Positions 41,009-54,267 are shown, counted from the stretch's first letter. The stretch: 64,000 nucleotides of DNA from Rhopalosiphum padi (GCF_020882245.1 NC_083597.1:58010152-58074151), one strand, 5' to 3'. Translations and numbers: made by a program. Notes: a model not told the origin generated them from the sequence alone.

Positions 41009-42234
41009 ATCAATCTAACACGATGTGTTTACCGGTAATGGTCCACAAAAACAATGGTGTGATAAAGGCGCCTCTCGTTCTCGACCTGTTTTAATTTATT
41101 TTATACTTGTCACTATTGATGAAAATTATTTTTTATTGCTAATTTAGTTTTACATAGGTATTTCAATCTCAATTTACTGCTTGCACGTTGTACTTATTTC
41201 AACACTATAAATTATGATAACTGTCGCGTTATTGTCGTAAATAATTGGTACGTTACTATAACGAATATGCACTACCATAGTTGACGAATATCAGCTATAA
41301 GTATCTACCCCATCGTTGCATATTAAACACTATGAGAGGTATAAGAGAGTCAATTATACACCTAAAAATAGCCTGGATTCAATACAATAGTAGGATACAT
41401 CATAGTTGTCAACTTATACAATTGTACTGATGTTATAAATCTAATATTTCATTTAATTAACACAATATGTAAATAAATATACATATTATAAGGATTATGA
41501 AGTATTGAAAATTAAACATTAGGTTTTGGGATACTTTAGTAAAAGCATAGTAAATAATATTTTTTTTTTTTGCTTCAAAAAATCAAATCAAATTTGATTT
41601 TAGGTACTTAACAAACTTAGAAATTTATATTTATTCAATGTTATCTTCAAAATGAAATATAATAAGATCAATAATTTAAAAGATGAGTAATATTTTAAGT
41701 ATTAAGTTCCATAATAGAAACTTGGATGTACTAAAGCTACGCTTATAATTTTATAGTTCCATTGTGTACTGTGTACCTATGTTGTGGATTAATTTACGAC
41801 TGTTAAAAAATATACTGTACTTTAATTATTAAAGTTAATATGGTTAAGTATCTAACCATTATACGAACATTTAAGATATTTGAAATTATATTCTCTATAA
41901 TATATAAATGTGTTTACTAATATAGTATAAAGTATGAACAAAAAATAAATTTAAATTAAAAAAATGTTTTTAATTCAAGACAAATTAATTTTTAAAATAT
42001 ATTTCTATATAGCACTGTCGTGATTCTAAAGGGTTCAACGTAATGATGTTAAAAGTATGTTCTGAAAGTGTGGTCTTTTTTATTCAGATTTGTAGAAAAA
42101 AAAATGTATATCTACGTATAAGTTTGAATTACAATATTTTGTTACTTATAAATACTGAATAATTAAATGTACGATTAGTTGGCAGCATTTGTTTTTTTAG
42201 GATTTACAAGTAGGAAAGTACTTTTTACAATAAA

Positions 42235-42333
42235 TAAGTAACTATCAACAAAATTTTATGTGAAAGTGTGATGCAACTTTTAATTGTTGAAAATAATTAT
42301 GTGCCACGAAGAAAGTATATTTGGGAACCACTG
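42235..42333. mobile_element. hAT-like transposon end (right terminus only)
   Basis: The sequence ends TTTGGGAACCACTG (42320-42333), the reverse complement of CAGTGGTTCCCAAA, a common hAT-type terminus. GTGCCACGAAGAAA just inside it resembles the subterminal GTGGCAC words of such elements. No matching left end with a target duplication was found, so the extent is unknown. Confidence 0.35.
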
Positions 42334-45224
42334 ACAGTGTAGATAATAGGTCAACATTTATTTGTCATTAGTCATTATATATTAGGTATGTTTTTAGAAT
42401 TTTTTTAAATTGTTTTTATGTTCACAAGTTATAGTTATTATATAAATAAAATATATGCTAAAAATGCATATACTATGTTTGCATGTTTACTTTTATATTA
42501 TGTTAGGTTATGTCTAATCAAAAAAAATGTAATTTATTTCTAGGCGGTAATAGTTATAGGATTATCATGATCGCTTAATATTGAATAACTATAATATGCT
42601 CCTTAATATTTACGACACAAAATTATATACGTGTAAGTGTGTGTGTGTAATTTAATTATGTGTTTTTAAATGCATTATAATACGTATATTATGTAATGTG
42701 AAGTACTTTTTTTAATGCACTTAATAATTTGTATATTCTATAATAAGTTTTCCATCATATTGTTTGAAAAATATACCTACTTATGAATTCAATAATTCAG
42801 TGAATATATTATTGTGCTTGAAACCGACTGGCAACGCATAATCAGGGGCAGATAAAATAATAAAACTCATCAAGCATTTTTTTTAAATTTGCATACACAT
42901 ACTGAATAAGGTCCGATTCATCGAATATTTTTCAATATATAAATTGTATGGTCACAGAATTATGGTTGTGTTTTAATACGTATAATAATCGTATACTATC
43001 TTATAATATTGATTAGACAATTTTAAATGATTGTGATCAAGTGACTAGCATATTTATCGTTTTTTTTTTTTTTTTAATTTCCTTGTTACACGTAAATTAT
43101 TAAATTAAGTCAATTTACGGTTTATGACAAATCTACCGACCGGGGAATTGCATTTGGAAACATTTTGATTTCACATAAAAATTATATACATGAAAAGGGA
43201 GCCCTACCCCACTTTAGTATAAATTCAATTTTGACCGATGAGTTGCTAGGTGGGAAAAATCGAGAAAGCCTTCCTATAAAATTGGTTGGTAATTCCAATT
43301 CGGAAGTGCTTGGGATTTGCTACAAGTTGCATTAAAACCAGTAGAGTGCTTTCGGCTGGAAGACTAGAATTAAATTGACATAAATATAAATAATATTATG
43401 CTAAACGTCTAAAACTGATAAGGATTAATCTCGCGGTTAACCGAACAATATTTTAAAAAAATTACGGTTAAATAATGAATATTATATTACATTGTGTTAA
43501 AATGTACCTACATGGATAAAACTCAAGGTATAAAATAATATTAATATCTCTAAATTTATTTAGATTACATTGAAAATCTATAAGTATATTGTACTTATTT
43601 TAATATATTATGGTAAAATATGTAAAGTGTATTCGTGCAGTGATATAATTATTTTTGTAATATATATTTTTATCTTAGTTATTGACATTTTCAAAATTAT
43701 TAATTATGAGTGTGAAAATTAAATGCATAATATTATATTTTAATTAATCATTGAATAAATATTTGTACATTAGTAATGTTTTATTTTATACATGTTCTCA
43801 TTTCTATAGTTTTTATTTTTTTAAATTGTTTATTATAATGTATAAACATATTTTGAGTTAAAATAAAATAAGGTACTTCAGAATATTAATTTAAATTTAA
43901 TTTTAATACATCATTATTATGATATTAAAATACTCTGGTTAAATGCCATTAAAAATTATATTACTATTCATGAATACTTTTTCAATTAATTAGTTAACTA
44001 TGTCGCTGAATAAAATTGTGTTATAATCCTAACCTTAAGTTAATATACATACTAATTTAAAATACTTTTATGATTTCAATTAAATTATATTAATTTGTTT
44101 ACCAATTTAATAATTAAGTTTTTAATCATGTATGGTGAACTAGGGCGTCGATACCTGGTTAATATGAGTAATTATATTTTTCAGTATGTATATGTAAATG
44201 CATTTACAATATTTACATGCTATCTAAAATATATGGCAGAATATTTTAATCGAATATGTACCTACCATAACCTCGCATAATGTGTTTAATTATAGTTATA
44301 CTATACTATTACAGTAATAGAATAATGATTATAACTGACCCCCAAATGTTCAAATTTAATGTAAACCGAATTGTGTGTTTCATAGATAAAATAAATTATA
44401 ACCTCTGAAATAATTTAATAAATGCATACATAACCAATACGGCAATACCTAACTTACTTAAGGGTAGATAATCAAAAATCACATTTATTATATTTGTATT
44501 TTATATTACATTAATTGTCAACTATGGTGAACTATCTACTTAAATGTTATTGTCTATTGGGGTTAAGACATATTTTGACCTATAATACCTATATACCTAT
44601 TTTGAGATTTATGATGCAAAATCCCTCTAATGACTATATAATATAGTTATTCTCCATTAATTCGATCACCGATGTAGTATATAATATCGTATTGGTATTA
44701 TAATCATACAATGACCTAACCTAACCTATCGGATAGTTGACGAATTACTTTTTTTTCTATTCAGGAATTGTGAACGGAAAGAACTTCTATGGTTAGGTAT
44801 ATAATGATATCGCATCAGTAATTTAGCGTAGAAATCAGTGGTCCTTAGGTCCGAACATGAGGCAGAGGCCCTTTTAAACACAGATATTAAATTATTAAAT
44901 AGTGATACTAGAAAGTGTCTAATACTAGAAGCACAATGTATACTTAAAAATCAGCCTTTGAGCCTTATTTGATTATAAAAAAATAATTGAACGTGGTTTT
45001 TTGACACGATAATCAATGTACTGAGACCATCGATTCGAACGTACCGGCGAGTAGAGACGGGCCTACACATCATATCTTCACTGAGCGTCTAATCTTTCAA
45101 GTTTTTAAGTTTTTAACTCTCGTTCAACATAATATTGTAACCCGTTTGTATATTATATATACGACGGATAAGTTGTACGACGTGCGAACGCGGTTAATAA
45201 TAATTATATATAATTTACAAGACG

Positions 45225-45230
45225 ACTTAC
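45225..45230 (-). other. Splice donor of Vsx intron 1
   Basis: On the minus strand the junction is CCG|GTAAGT, a consensus donor. Reading on in frame meets no domain and ends in non-conserved sequence, which supports ending the exon here. Confidence 0.85.
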
Positions 45231-45702
45231 CGGCTGCGGCGGCTGCTGCAGCGGCGGCGGCGGCGGCCGAGTGGTTGGAGGTGAGCGAGAGCGGCGCTCC
45301 GCCGTTGTTGTTGGCGGCCGCGGCGGCGGTCATGCCCACGGCGGCGGCCAGTGAGTTCATGTTGTGCGGCAGGAACGCGGCGGCCACGGCGGCCTGGGCG
45401 TTGAAGTACGCGAACCGGCTGGCCACCATCTGGCTGTGGTGGCTGTGGTGGTGATGGCCGTGGTGGTGGCCGTGATGGTGGCCGTGATGGTGCATCCGAC
45501 CGGCGTCTCGGTCGGCGGCAAAGCACGAAGACGGTCCAGCCGGCCCGGGCGCCGACGGCGGCACCGGCGGTTGCGGGTACTGCGGCGTGACGGCCGACAC
45601 GGCGGCCGCGGGGCTCCTGTTGCTGTCGGTGAGGCCCAAAAGCTCTTGTATGGCGAACGGCGACCGCTGCGGCATCGTCTTGTCTTTGGCGGCCGCGCTC
45701 AT
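45231..45702 (-). CDS. Vsx: Vsx (Chx10-type visual system homeobox) gene, first coding exon
   Basis: This exon encodes residues 1-157 plus one base of codon 158 of a paired-like homeodomain transcription factor. FAIQELLGL (residues 16-24) matches the Vsx/Chx10 octapeptide, which is FGIQEILGL in vertebrate VSX2 and acts in repression. A Pro-rich segment (40-57), a His-rich segment (71-89) and Ala tracts (126-130, 146-157) follow, as in many insect homeobox proteins. The start at 45702 is the first in-frame ATG after an upstream stop (TAA, about 45805). Two GTG codons and a Thr run upstream lack an ATG, and Met10 is a possible later start. The exon is GC-rich, unlike its surroundings. The phase-1 donor joins the exon at 102-1, which carries the pre-homeodomain basic run. 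In insects Vsx genes act in optic lobe and neural specification. Whether this is the Vsx1 or Vsx2 paralogue cannot be told from this part. Confidence 0.9.
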
Positions 45703-45716
45703 CGCGCGCTGCACAT
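45699..45716 (-). other. Upstream ORF overlapping the Vsx start codon (ATGA)
   Basis: An out-of-frame ATG at 45716-45714 opens a five-codon frame (M-C-S-A-R). Its TGA stop (45701-45699) shares two bases with the Vsx ATG (45702-45700). If transcripts include this region, ribosomes starting at the upstream ATG would end exactly on the main start, an arrangement that can tune initiation. The sequence is seen directly; use in translation is inferred. Confidence 0.6.
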
Positions 45717-46465
45717 CTGCACCCGCCGCGGCCGTCGTCGTCGTTGTCGTCGCCGTCGTCGTAGTCGTCGTAGTCGTCGCCGCAGCTACGCGTGTACGCG
45801 CGAATTAATGTGTCGCGATTTACACCACCGCAGTAGATCGTGTTTCACCAGAATTGTATTATACACTTTCGCGCGTATACAATATACCGATATGATATTA
45901 TTATAACGATAAAAATAATATTATTACGATTATTATACGTGTGATGGCGCGGCGACCGTCGTATCACTTTATCATTATCAATATTGTCATATATAACTAT
46001 ATAATATAATGTGTGTGTGTGTGTATATTTCGTCGTGTCGTGCCCGGCACGTGCGCTCCGGTAAGCGTTTGCGGACGGTATATCGCTGGTCGGACGAAAA
46101 CTGCAGCGCGACGGACGGCGTGCGCGCGATCGCGAGTATGTGCGCGCGTGTGTGTGTGTGTGTGAGTGTGTGTGTTTGCGTATAAGTGTGTGCCGGCGAA
46201 ACGCACCGCGTCCACAGGGATCCAGTGCCGGTGTGCGCGTCGCATCGGACGCGCGCGGTCGGACCGGCGGCGTCCCGGCGGCGGCGAAGCGGGCGTGTCC
46301 GCGGCCGTCCCGCTATTGGCCGGCCGGGCGTGCCCGAACGGAGCGCCGCAGCGATGGGGACCGCGCGCGCCGTACCGCACCGGCGGCCGCGTAACACCCA
46401 CTTAGGATTTTTCCGAGAGGAGGGGGAAAAAAATACGGTACACGCGCCCGAATAATATACCCTCT
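45703..46465 (-). other. Vsx: Presumed Vsx 5' untranslated region in a CpG-rich island
   Basis: This is the stretch between the start codon and the TATA-based start-site estimate. It is CpG-rich, with a (GTC/GAC)n run (about 45733-45780), (TG)n at about 46011-46024 and GT/GC repeats at 46140-46175. Open frames on both strands here are compositional. An additional intron in the 5' UTR cannot be excluded. Confidence 0.35.
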
Positions 46466-46510
46466 CACTCGCTCCTTCCGCGCCGCCCGTTTTTATAAGG
46501 CTCCGTTCTT
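46300..46510 (-). promoter_or_regulatory. Vsx: Candidate Vsx promoter (TATA and CCAAT words)
   Basis: On the minus strand CCTTATAAAAACGGG contains TATAAAAA at 46497-46490, predicting a start near 46465. A CCAAT word (GGCCAATAGC on the minus strand, near 46320-46312) would instead suit a start around 46230. The island has high CpG and lies directly upstream of exon 1. The TATA-like word is partly readable on the plus strand (TTTTATAAGG), so direction rests on the gene position. Confidence 0.4.
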
Positions 46511-46695
46511 CTCTTTCTCCGGCGCATTGGTGCGACGACGGTCTCTTCCCCTCCCTACCTCGCTCACTCCGTCAAAAGACCGCGGGTCGTCGTCGCCGTC
46601 TTCCCCCTACCGCTCCTGCCGCCGCTTTTCGTCCTTTCTTCTCGATTTCCTTACCGCCGAGGACTCGCGAGTCGCGGTACCGCACACGCGTGTCA

Positions 46696-46699
<4 letters not shown>

Positions 46700-46724
<25 letters not shown>
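46700..46724. repeat. (TA)n microsatellite
   Basis: About a dozen TA units at the outer edge of the promoter island. Confidence 0.9.
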
Positions 46725-46728
<4 letters not shown>

Positions 46729-49557
46729 GGTTAGGTTATATTTTGTCATATTATCATACTATATATATACAGGACCGCAATAAAATAACAACATAATATA
46801 ATAATAATATTGTACAGGTATCGTGTGATTTGTGATATTATAATAATTATTGTTGTTATTACGAGTTACGAATAATAAAATAATAAAATTATATGTTTGG
46901 TATTTCCTCTGCGGAGTGCTTTATCCGCGACTACAATGATGTACAATGTGTATATCGGAACGATAATACGCAGCGTATACAATGGTCATATTATAAATCG
47001 TCGTCGACCGATATTTTGATGTAATATCGTAAGTGCATTTTGACTATTTTATTTTCGTATGTCTTGATCGTTTTATTCTTGTTTATAAAGCATACCGCAG
47101 TCTGGAGTTTGGCAGTCATTCGCGTCCTCGTCTTCCGCGGCTACAGGTGCAAAAACACCCGTTGTAGCACGACGCGCACATCATAAGGATGTTCCCCGCA
47201 TATATTACAGACATTATATCGAATGGACTGCATATTATTATAATGATTTTTTTTTAGGATTTACTCCAAGTTCATCAAAATACAAAATTAAATTTCGGTT
47301 TTTGGGGTGTGTTATAATTAATTAATATTTCCAGCCTGTTTAACATCTCAGATATTGCTGATTTTTCATTTTGGTTAGATTAATTGAATTTACTATAATG
47401 AGTGTGTTTCATTACCAATTCAGATTGAAATCATATTTATAATAATAACTGTTATTTAACACTAATTTTATACCGAAAAGTAATCAAAGTAAAGAAAAAA
47501 AATGTGTACCAAAAATTAAAAAAACCTGTAAATAATTCAAATTATAATATTATAGTTCCGTATCATTTAAAAAATGTTTCTATTCTAATATAAGGTCTTT
47601 TAGTTTCAGTTTCAATCATCAAGACTATTTATCTAAATGTTAATATATAATATATATCAATTGGGAACTACTGATATATTATTTATTAAATTAATAATAA
47701 CTATATGCTAAGACTATACTGACGCGCGATGATACGCGGGTAAATCGGACGACTGGCTGCAGCAGTGCAATATGATATATAATTATGCTGAACTGAACCA
47801 CGTACTTGTAGAAATTGCATACAGCTGCTGCAGTACGTCATGCAGAGCGTTCATATCTCTATGGCTCTATAGGTACTTATATATAATATTATAATTTATG
47901 ATGATTAATAATAATCATTTTATCACCTCCTGAAATGTATACTCGTAACTCGTATACCTATTATATTATGTATGTATGCATATAATTATATATATACTAA
48001 ATAGTTGAAACCTATAATATAATGAGAATATATCTCATGTTCCTCGAGTGCCTTGACTTGATATAGGAAAATATAAGTAACCTACATATACGTATTTATG
48101 TCGGGTACAAAAATATCCCGTATTAATGGTTGCCTTTTATTGGTTGTATATAAGTTATATATATATATATAATATGTACTCAATAAGTATTGCTACGGCA
48201 ATAAAGTTTTGCAGCAGCTAGGTCGTTATGAAGTTGTGAAATATATTTACTACATATTTCTGAAGTAGGTACAAACGTTTTTGTGTTTAAATCTTTAAAT
48301 CAAAAATATAATTTTAGCAAAACTAACAATAGCAGTTATACCGAATAGTCTTACTCTACTAATTGATCGGATCTATTTTAAATGTATAGAATAAATTTAC
48401 GTTTATTATTGAATAAGCTTAAAAAATAAAATCTTTAAGTATACATTTATTGTAGGTAATATATATATATATTTATCTGTATTTTCTTATCTAAATAATT
48501 TAGTTGGTTGAATATTATAGTGAAAATTACTTATTTCTTACTGAAGAACTTAGTTTCATATTGCTGTATGTATTTAATTTTCAATATTTTTTTATACTTG
48601 ACATATATTACTTTTTTATTAAGCCATACATCATGACGGTATATTCCTATGCCATAGTCTGTGCTATACTCACACCAGCTGTCAATGTATACTATATGCC
48701 AGTTAATCTACAATATCTATATTGTAATATTTACTTATTTGTTATAATGTCAACAATGAAAACGCATTTAGGAAATTAACAAATGATTTGACTTGTATAA
48801 TAAATGTAGCTAGGTAATACCCTATTACAACAATTATCGTATTCAATATCATTATTATAATATACTATTGGTATTTCAATAATTACACATTATCGTTTTG
48901 TATAATAGGTAACCTTCAATAAAAATTAGAATATATCTAAAACTAGTAACTGTTGATTTATTAAAAAAAAAATTAATAATGTCTCAATAGCAAATTATGC
49001 AAACAATTAAGTCAAATAGAAAATATATTAAGGTAACATATTACCTATTTAATTTAACCTAGAATTGTAATGAATTGTTTGCTTGAAACAATTAGATAGA
49101 GAAATACTCAGTCAAATACTCTACGAATTTATAAAATTATATTATGTCATTTAAAGTATGTCTGTAATAAATTAGAAAATTGATAATTATTAGTGGATAA
49201 TAATACTTTGAAATACTCGTTTATGTATAAGTAGTATTTACACGTTTCCAAATTTACTATAAGACCCACGGATTGTACGTCGTATCGACGAATTAAACTG
49301 TACATTGAATATAATATAATCATTCATTTGGATTTGTTGCTATAATACTTATGATTTATGAATCTATAGCCGTGTAAAATATGTATTTTTATTAATACGA
49401 ATTTGGTATTTCTAATGTTGCAGCGTATAGATACTAATAATTATCTTATATAGTTAATACGACTCTTTAAAACGTTTGTATAGTTGTATACCTATATGCA
49501 TACTTAAAATTATACAAACATTAAATATTCATAACCATAAAGATATAACGAGTCAAA

Positions 49558-49630
49558 AAAATCATTTTTAGATTCTCAGTGAAGTGTATTTTATATTCAT
49601 GGTTTGATCTTTGATGTTTTTTTTAAAATA
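49558..49630 (+). repeat. Dispersed repeat, copy 3 (diverged)
   Basis: The plus strand reads TTTTTAGATTCTCAGTGAAG, then GTTTGATCTTTGATG and a T-run. This is the same order as the minus-strand copies at 9715 and 27655. Confidence 0.45.
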
Positions 49631-51174
49631 TTTTTCTCTAGGTGCTTATACATCATTTTGAGCAGATAATATTAGAGAATTTTTGAAGAATTCTTTATCA
49701 TAATATTAGCCAGTTGAGTCATTTTTCATTATCCTATAAAAATATATATTTTTTTATTTAGATTGTTTTTTAAATTTATTATTTGAAAATATATTAATGA
49801 GTGCAAAAAATATATTTATTTGTTTTAAATAATCTATGTTTAAATGTAAAGTTAGAAATGTTAGTTTATGTTGTTTGTATCGTTTTTTTTTTTTATGTAT
49901 AATTCGTTTAATCCCCGTGGTATTGTAATATATACATATATTTAAGTATTTTGGTCATGTGTTTTATATATTGGGATATTAGAAGCGGCAAACTAATTTT
50001 CTTAAAGCTTTTAGATTTTATTCCTACTATTTTATCTGTCATACAATATAATAGAAATAGGAAGATCCATATAATAGCATAATGTATCAATTAATTGTTC
50101 TATAACTGATTATAGTTATAATAATACTGAACAGTCACGTATTGGTATCATAATTAATTTCTTTATTATTATTGTAATTTATAGTAAAATATTGTTTGAT
50201 TGATGAATAATTAATTAGAGTAGGCGCACCCAATAAATATTGGTCGAATCTGCTAAAATTGGAATTCCGTGCTACAACTAACTCAATCTACTCTATCTCA
50301 CTGCCGCCATAAAATATATTGTTGCTACCAATTTACTCAACACACTTTAATATCCTCTCAATATTGCTTGAACGTTGTAATGAGTATTTGTTAACTGTGT
50401 ATCCAATTATGTGTAATTTATATTTGTTTAAATATACATAATATGTTAATTTCTCCCGGTGACCTGTACTGCCGAGAATTTATAATTGTTAAAAAGAAAA
50501 ATGAAAAATTAGAATGCTAAAATATAAAATACCATAATATGAAAAATACTAGAATAATATTAAGTTATAAATAATTTATAGGAAGATCGTACGTGTGGCA
50601 ATGAATACATCTCTTGATTGGTAATATTATATTATATTACAGATTCGCGTTGGGCGTATAATATACAGCTATCGAGTTTTGTTTTATTTTAATATGTTTT
50701 CTGGTTACATTCCTTACTAAAAGTTTATTGCGATGACGAATGATATAGAAGGTCTTGATTAAATAATCTATGGTCATAACCAGCAAATATTCAAAGGCCT
50801 CCAAAATAAATTCTGGAATTGAGTAATGTAATATATATAAAAGCTTTAATAATATAGTGGACATAGAGTGTATATTATAACAAAGTTTAGTTAAGTTGTA
50901 TCTTTATTTTTCTTTACCCATTTTTATGTTATTTTATAAGTACTAATAAGTAGCGCGTGGAATATAACTTGATAATTAAATGCCGTTATCTTTATATTAT
51001 GTAGAAAAATTGCATAAGGATTTCCCAGTCGTAAATTGTATATTCTATAACATTAGTTATTCTAGTTACCTACATGAACACCGTGTCATACATTTGTTCG
51101 ATACAATTTATTTATATTTTTATAATATCTAGAAGATATACTCTGCAGTAATGGGATAATAAATGATCACGCAA

Positions 51175-51200
51175 ATAAATAAATAAATAAATAAATAATG
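51175..51200. repeat. (AAAT)n microsatellite
   Basis: About six AAAT units are uninterrupted. Confidence 0.9.
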
Positions 51201-54200
51201 TTTTTATTGTTGTTTTGTGAATGAGATGTATTTTAATGTTTAATATTATACTTATTTATTCATACAATATAAGTACAACGCCATATAATAATATAATTAC
51301 TAAGTTCCAAAAGAGCTCTGACGCTTAATAGTATTCAAGTTTCGTATTTTATATACGATCGTATCACATAGAATAGTTTTAATATAATGAACGTAAGTAC
51401 ATTATTAATATTATGATGTATTTTATATAGTCATATAGATATAATAATAATATGACGTTTTATAATTTATTTCAGATAATATATTATGAGTATAATATAA
51501 TTTTTCATCATACTCTTTTCATAATACGGTAGCTTTTATAAATTTAGTGAATGAATTTATAGTTTTTTACTTTGATACAATTATTATATACAGTTTATAA
51601 TAGAATAAAAGAATACTCTATACACATGTGTAATATGTACAATATGTATAGGTATTATACAATGTGTTCGTGCGAATTAAGAAAAATTATGCATAATACG
51701 TTTTGTACTCGTGTGCATTTAAAACAAATGCATCTCGGAATAAGAAACCACCGTAATTTACAATCCATTTATTATAATTTTTTTTTTTATAATAAACCAC
51801 TAAGGATAATAGCAATAAACAAGCAAATGGACATTTTTTTTTTTTTTAGATTTGATGTCATACGTCTATTCTTATTATTTTTATTATTTATTTATATATA
51901 TATATATATATACGGCGAGTATAAAGCCTTCACATAAATATATAAGTACAAAGAACGCTGAGTGTTTGGTAGTTAGACATATCAGATAATATAATATAAT
52001 ATTATATGTTATGCACTTATAGACACCATGTGGGTCCCAATAATTATAGATTTGTGAATAATGTTAAAATAATTGTACAAATTATAATAGGTGCCTGATA
52101 TTATTATAATATTATGCTATATAGCGCTATATCTAAAAATACTCGTCATAATAGTAGAATAACATTTTTATAATTGTTATTGGCAATGAATACTGTTGTC
52201 TGAGAAATAAAAATATAATACTAAAATAATACTCGTATTTAGGTATAACGTTTAAAAAAAAACCACTTGCGAGCCTATGGCCCCGAAGACTTTGGACAGG
52301 GTGGTAAGTATAAACACAGATGACACGCTTCATAAACCTAATACAAACCTATTACGTTCATTTGTTATTTATTTAAAAAAAAAAAAATACTTGGCATATT
52401 GGTCGAAACACACCGTAACGACATAATAATATTTCATTACAGTTTACGGGCGAGTGTAAACAACCGAATGTTTGCCCAGTCATTTATCAATCATTAGTGT
52501 GCGAACGGTAAATCAAATAACGACAAAAATTGATGCTATATAGCGCGTTGACGTGGCACTGCGACAATGGAGAGGCGTCCTGTCAATTATATTATTCGGT
52601 TTTACATGCGCCAGCCGCCGCTGGTGTATAGGTAGTCGATTATATTATTATTATAATTTATTGGCCGGCTACAAACTTTCTACGCCATACCCACCCTACA
52701 CGTGCATATACACATATTATATATACATCCGTTTTACCGTACCCGGATCCATTATCGATGTATAAATATCATACCTTTGTGTAACGCGTGCTATTATGTA
52801 TTATATATTATTGTATATGATTAGAAAAATTACGTCGTAAGTATTTACGCTTTAATAAATAATTACACTTTTCGTGGTTGATATTTCGGTCGAAAAATAA
52901 TAATTTGAATACTATAATAAATCCGCCGTGTATAATAATGTATTTATCTCGGTGCCGCACTCGTGTGTGCCGCACTGGATTTCTCACACGAGCTGTTCGT
53001 CTTCGCTATAGAACCGCTCACCTAACTATTTAAAATATATACTCATTAGGATTGATTAAGCATTTTGATTCAAAATGTGTACGTGAGTAATTGACTGTAT
53101 ACTACATTTGAATATCTCAGATCGTATAAAGAAAGACAGACCAAAACGATTTTTTTTTTTTTTTAAATACAATAAATCAACAGTTACTACCTATATCAGT
53201 TATAATATATTTCGACGTGTCTTGACTCTGTGACTCTGTGAACTGTAATGATACATTATTGATGTTCCAAAATTATATATATCATACAGAAAATAACGAG
53301 GCTTAAACTTTTTTGCAGGATGCCTGTCGTCTACCTACTATTAATTGTGTATACCTATTGTAAATATTATATTAGGCCCGTGTAGATTTCAGGCTTTTTT
53401 AAAGATATCTTTAAAAATTCATTTATCCATTTTGATGTCAGATATTTTTATGTAAATAAAATAACCACTTTTAATGTTAATACCGTATATCTCTCTGTCA
53501 TTTATTAACTGGTTGAGTCATAATATGTGACTTTTTCCCAACACTTTTTATAATGATACAAAATAATATCAGTAGAATTTTTCTGGTCAAGAGGATCCCA
53601 CACTATTCATAACTTATCCATGAAAATGGTTTCGCGTGGGACGAATTTACGGGAACAATATAAAACAGTATCTTAAACAAATATTTATCAAACACAATTA
53701 TAATGCAGTAGAAATATATTATGTTTGTCGGTCTGTCGTAGCATTTTAATTTTTTCATTTAATCAAATAAATATCAATTTTCATTAAATATTTTTTTTAA
53801 ATAATAATCCAAATAATTCATCTTTATAGATCCAATTTTTGTATTTATCCTTAGCTTATACAAAAATTACTGAGTATTGATGTCTAAAAAAAAAATTAAT
53901 TAAAATAAAATATAAACGATATGGCACACATATAACATGTTTTCCATGTACTGTGAAAATTTTAGTAAATGTTCTGTGAATAATTTTCTCTTATATATTA
54001 TGTTTGTCCGATGCGAAACTGTTATACTGTATAATATTATACTCTCACTATTCCACAACAAATATTGTCGGTACTGACATGAGGCCATTTTTAAAATACT
54101 ATGAATTAGTATTTAATATTTAAATATATTAAAGATTAAACATCTCGATTCTCTGAAAATATCATTAAAATTGCCTATTTTAAACCCCTTAAATAACGGG

Positions 54201-54267
54201 TGTGTACTGTTATTCAAATTAAATTCATAAGCACACATATTATTTCATAATATCTTATTTTAGGAAC

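Larger units (their letters stand above)
103..45230 (-). other. Vsx: Vsx intron 1, about 45.1 kb
   Basis: This is the region between the GTAAGT donor (45230-45225) and the CAG acceptor (105-103). Both sites are strong and the phase is conserved, so no exon is needed in between, though extra or alternative exons cannot be excluded by eye. I looked on both strands for homeodomain codons, WFQNRR and the downstream Vsx region, and found none inside. Most of the interval is AT-rich unique or decayed sequence in which I see nothing specific: about 250-1990, 2630-5280, 6110-7970, 8830-10920, 13300-15350, 17100-20090, 21850-22340, 22930-29140, 29420-30990, 36400-42230 and 42340-45000. GC-richer blocks, repeats and transposon fragments within it are listed separately. 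Large introns with dispersed enhancers are usual for developmental homeobox genes; that role is inferred here. Confidence 0.8.

Noticed and set aside
43355..43380. TGGAAGACTAG, identical to the first 11 bases of miR-7
   Set aside because: The remaining mature positions differ and no complementary arm forms the known hairpin; miR-7 is invariant in insects.
44712..44732. CCTAACCTAACC-like words suggesting insect telomere repeat
   Set aside because: Only two units, with no array. The same applies to GGTTAGGTTAG near 20424.
45364..45906. 180-codon plus-strand open frame rich in Arg and Val
   Set aside because: It is antisense to Vsx exon 1 and its leader. The frame stays open because of GC-rich GTG/GTC repeats and shows no domain.
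50637..50864. 75-codon minus-strand open frame without simple repeats
   Set aside because: The peptide looks plausible in composition but matches no family I know, and it lacks splice or start support.
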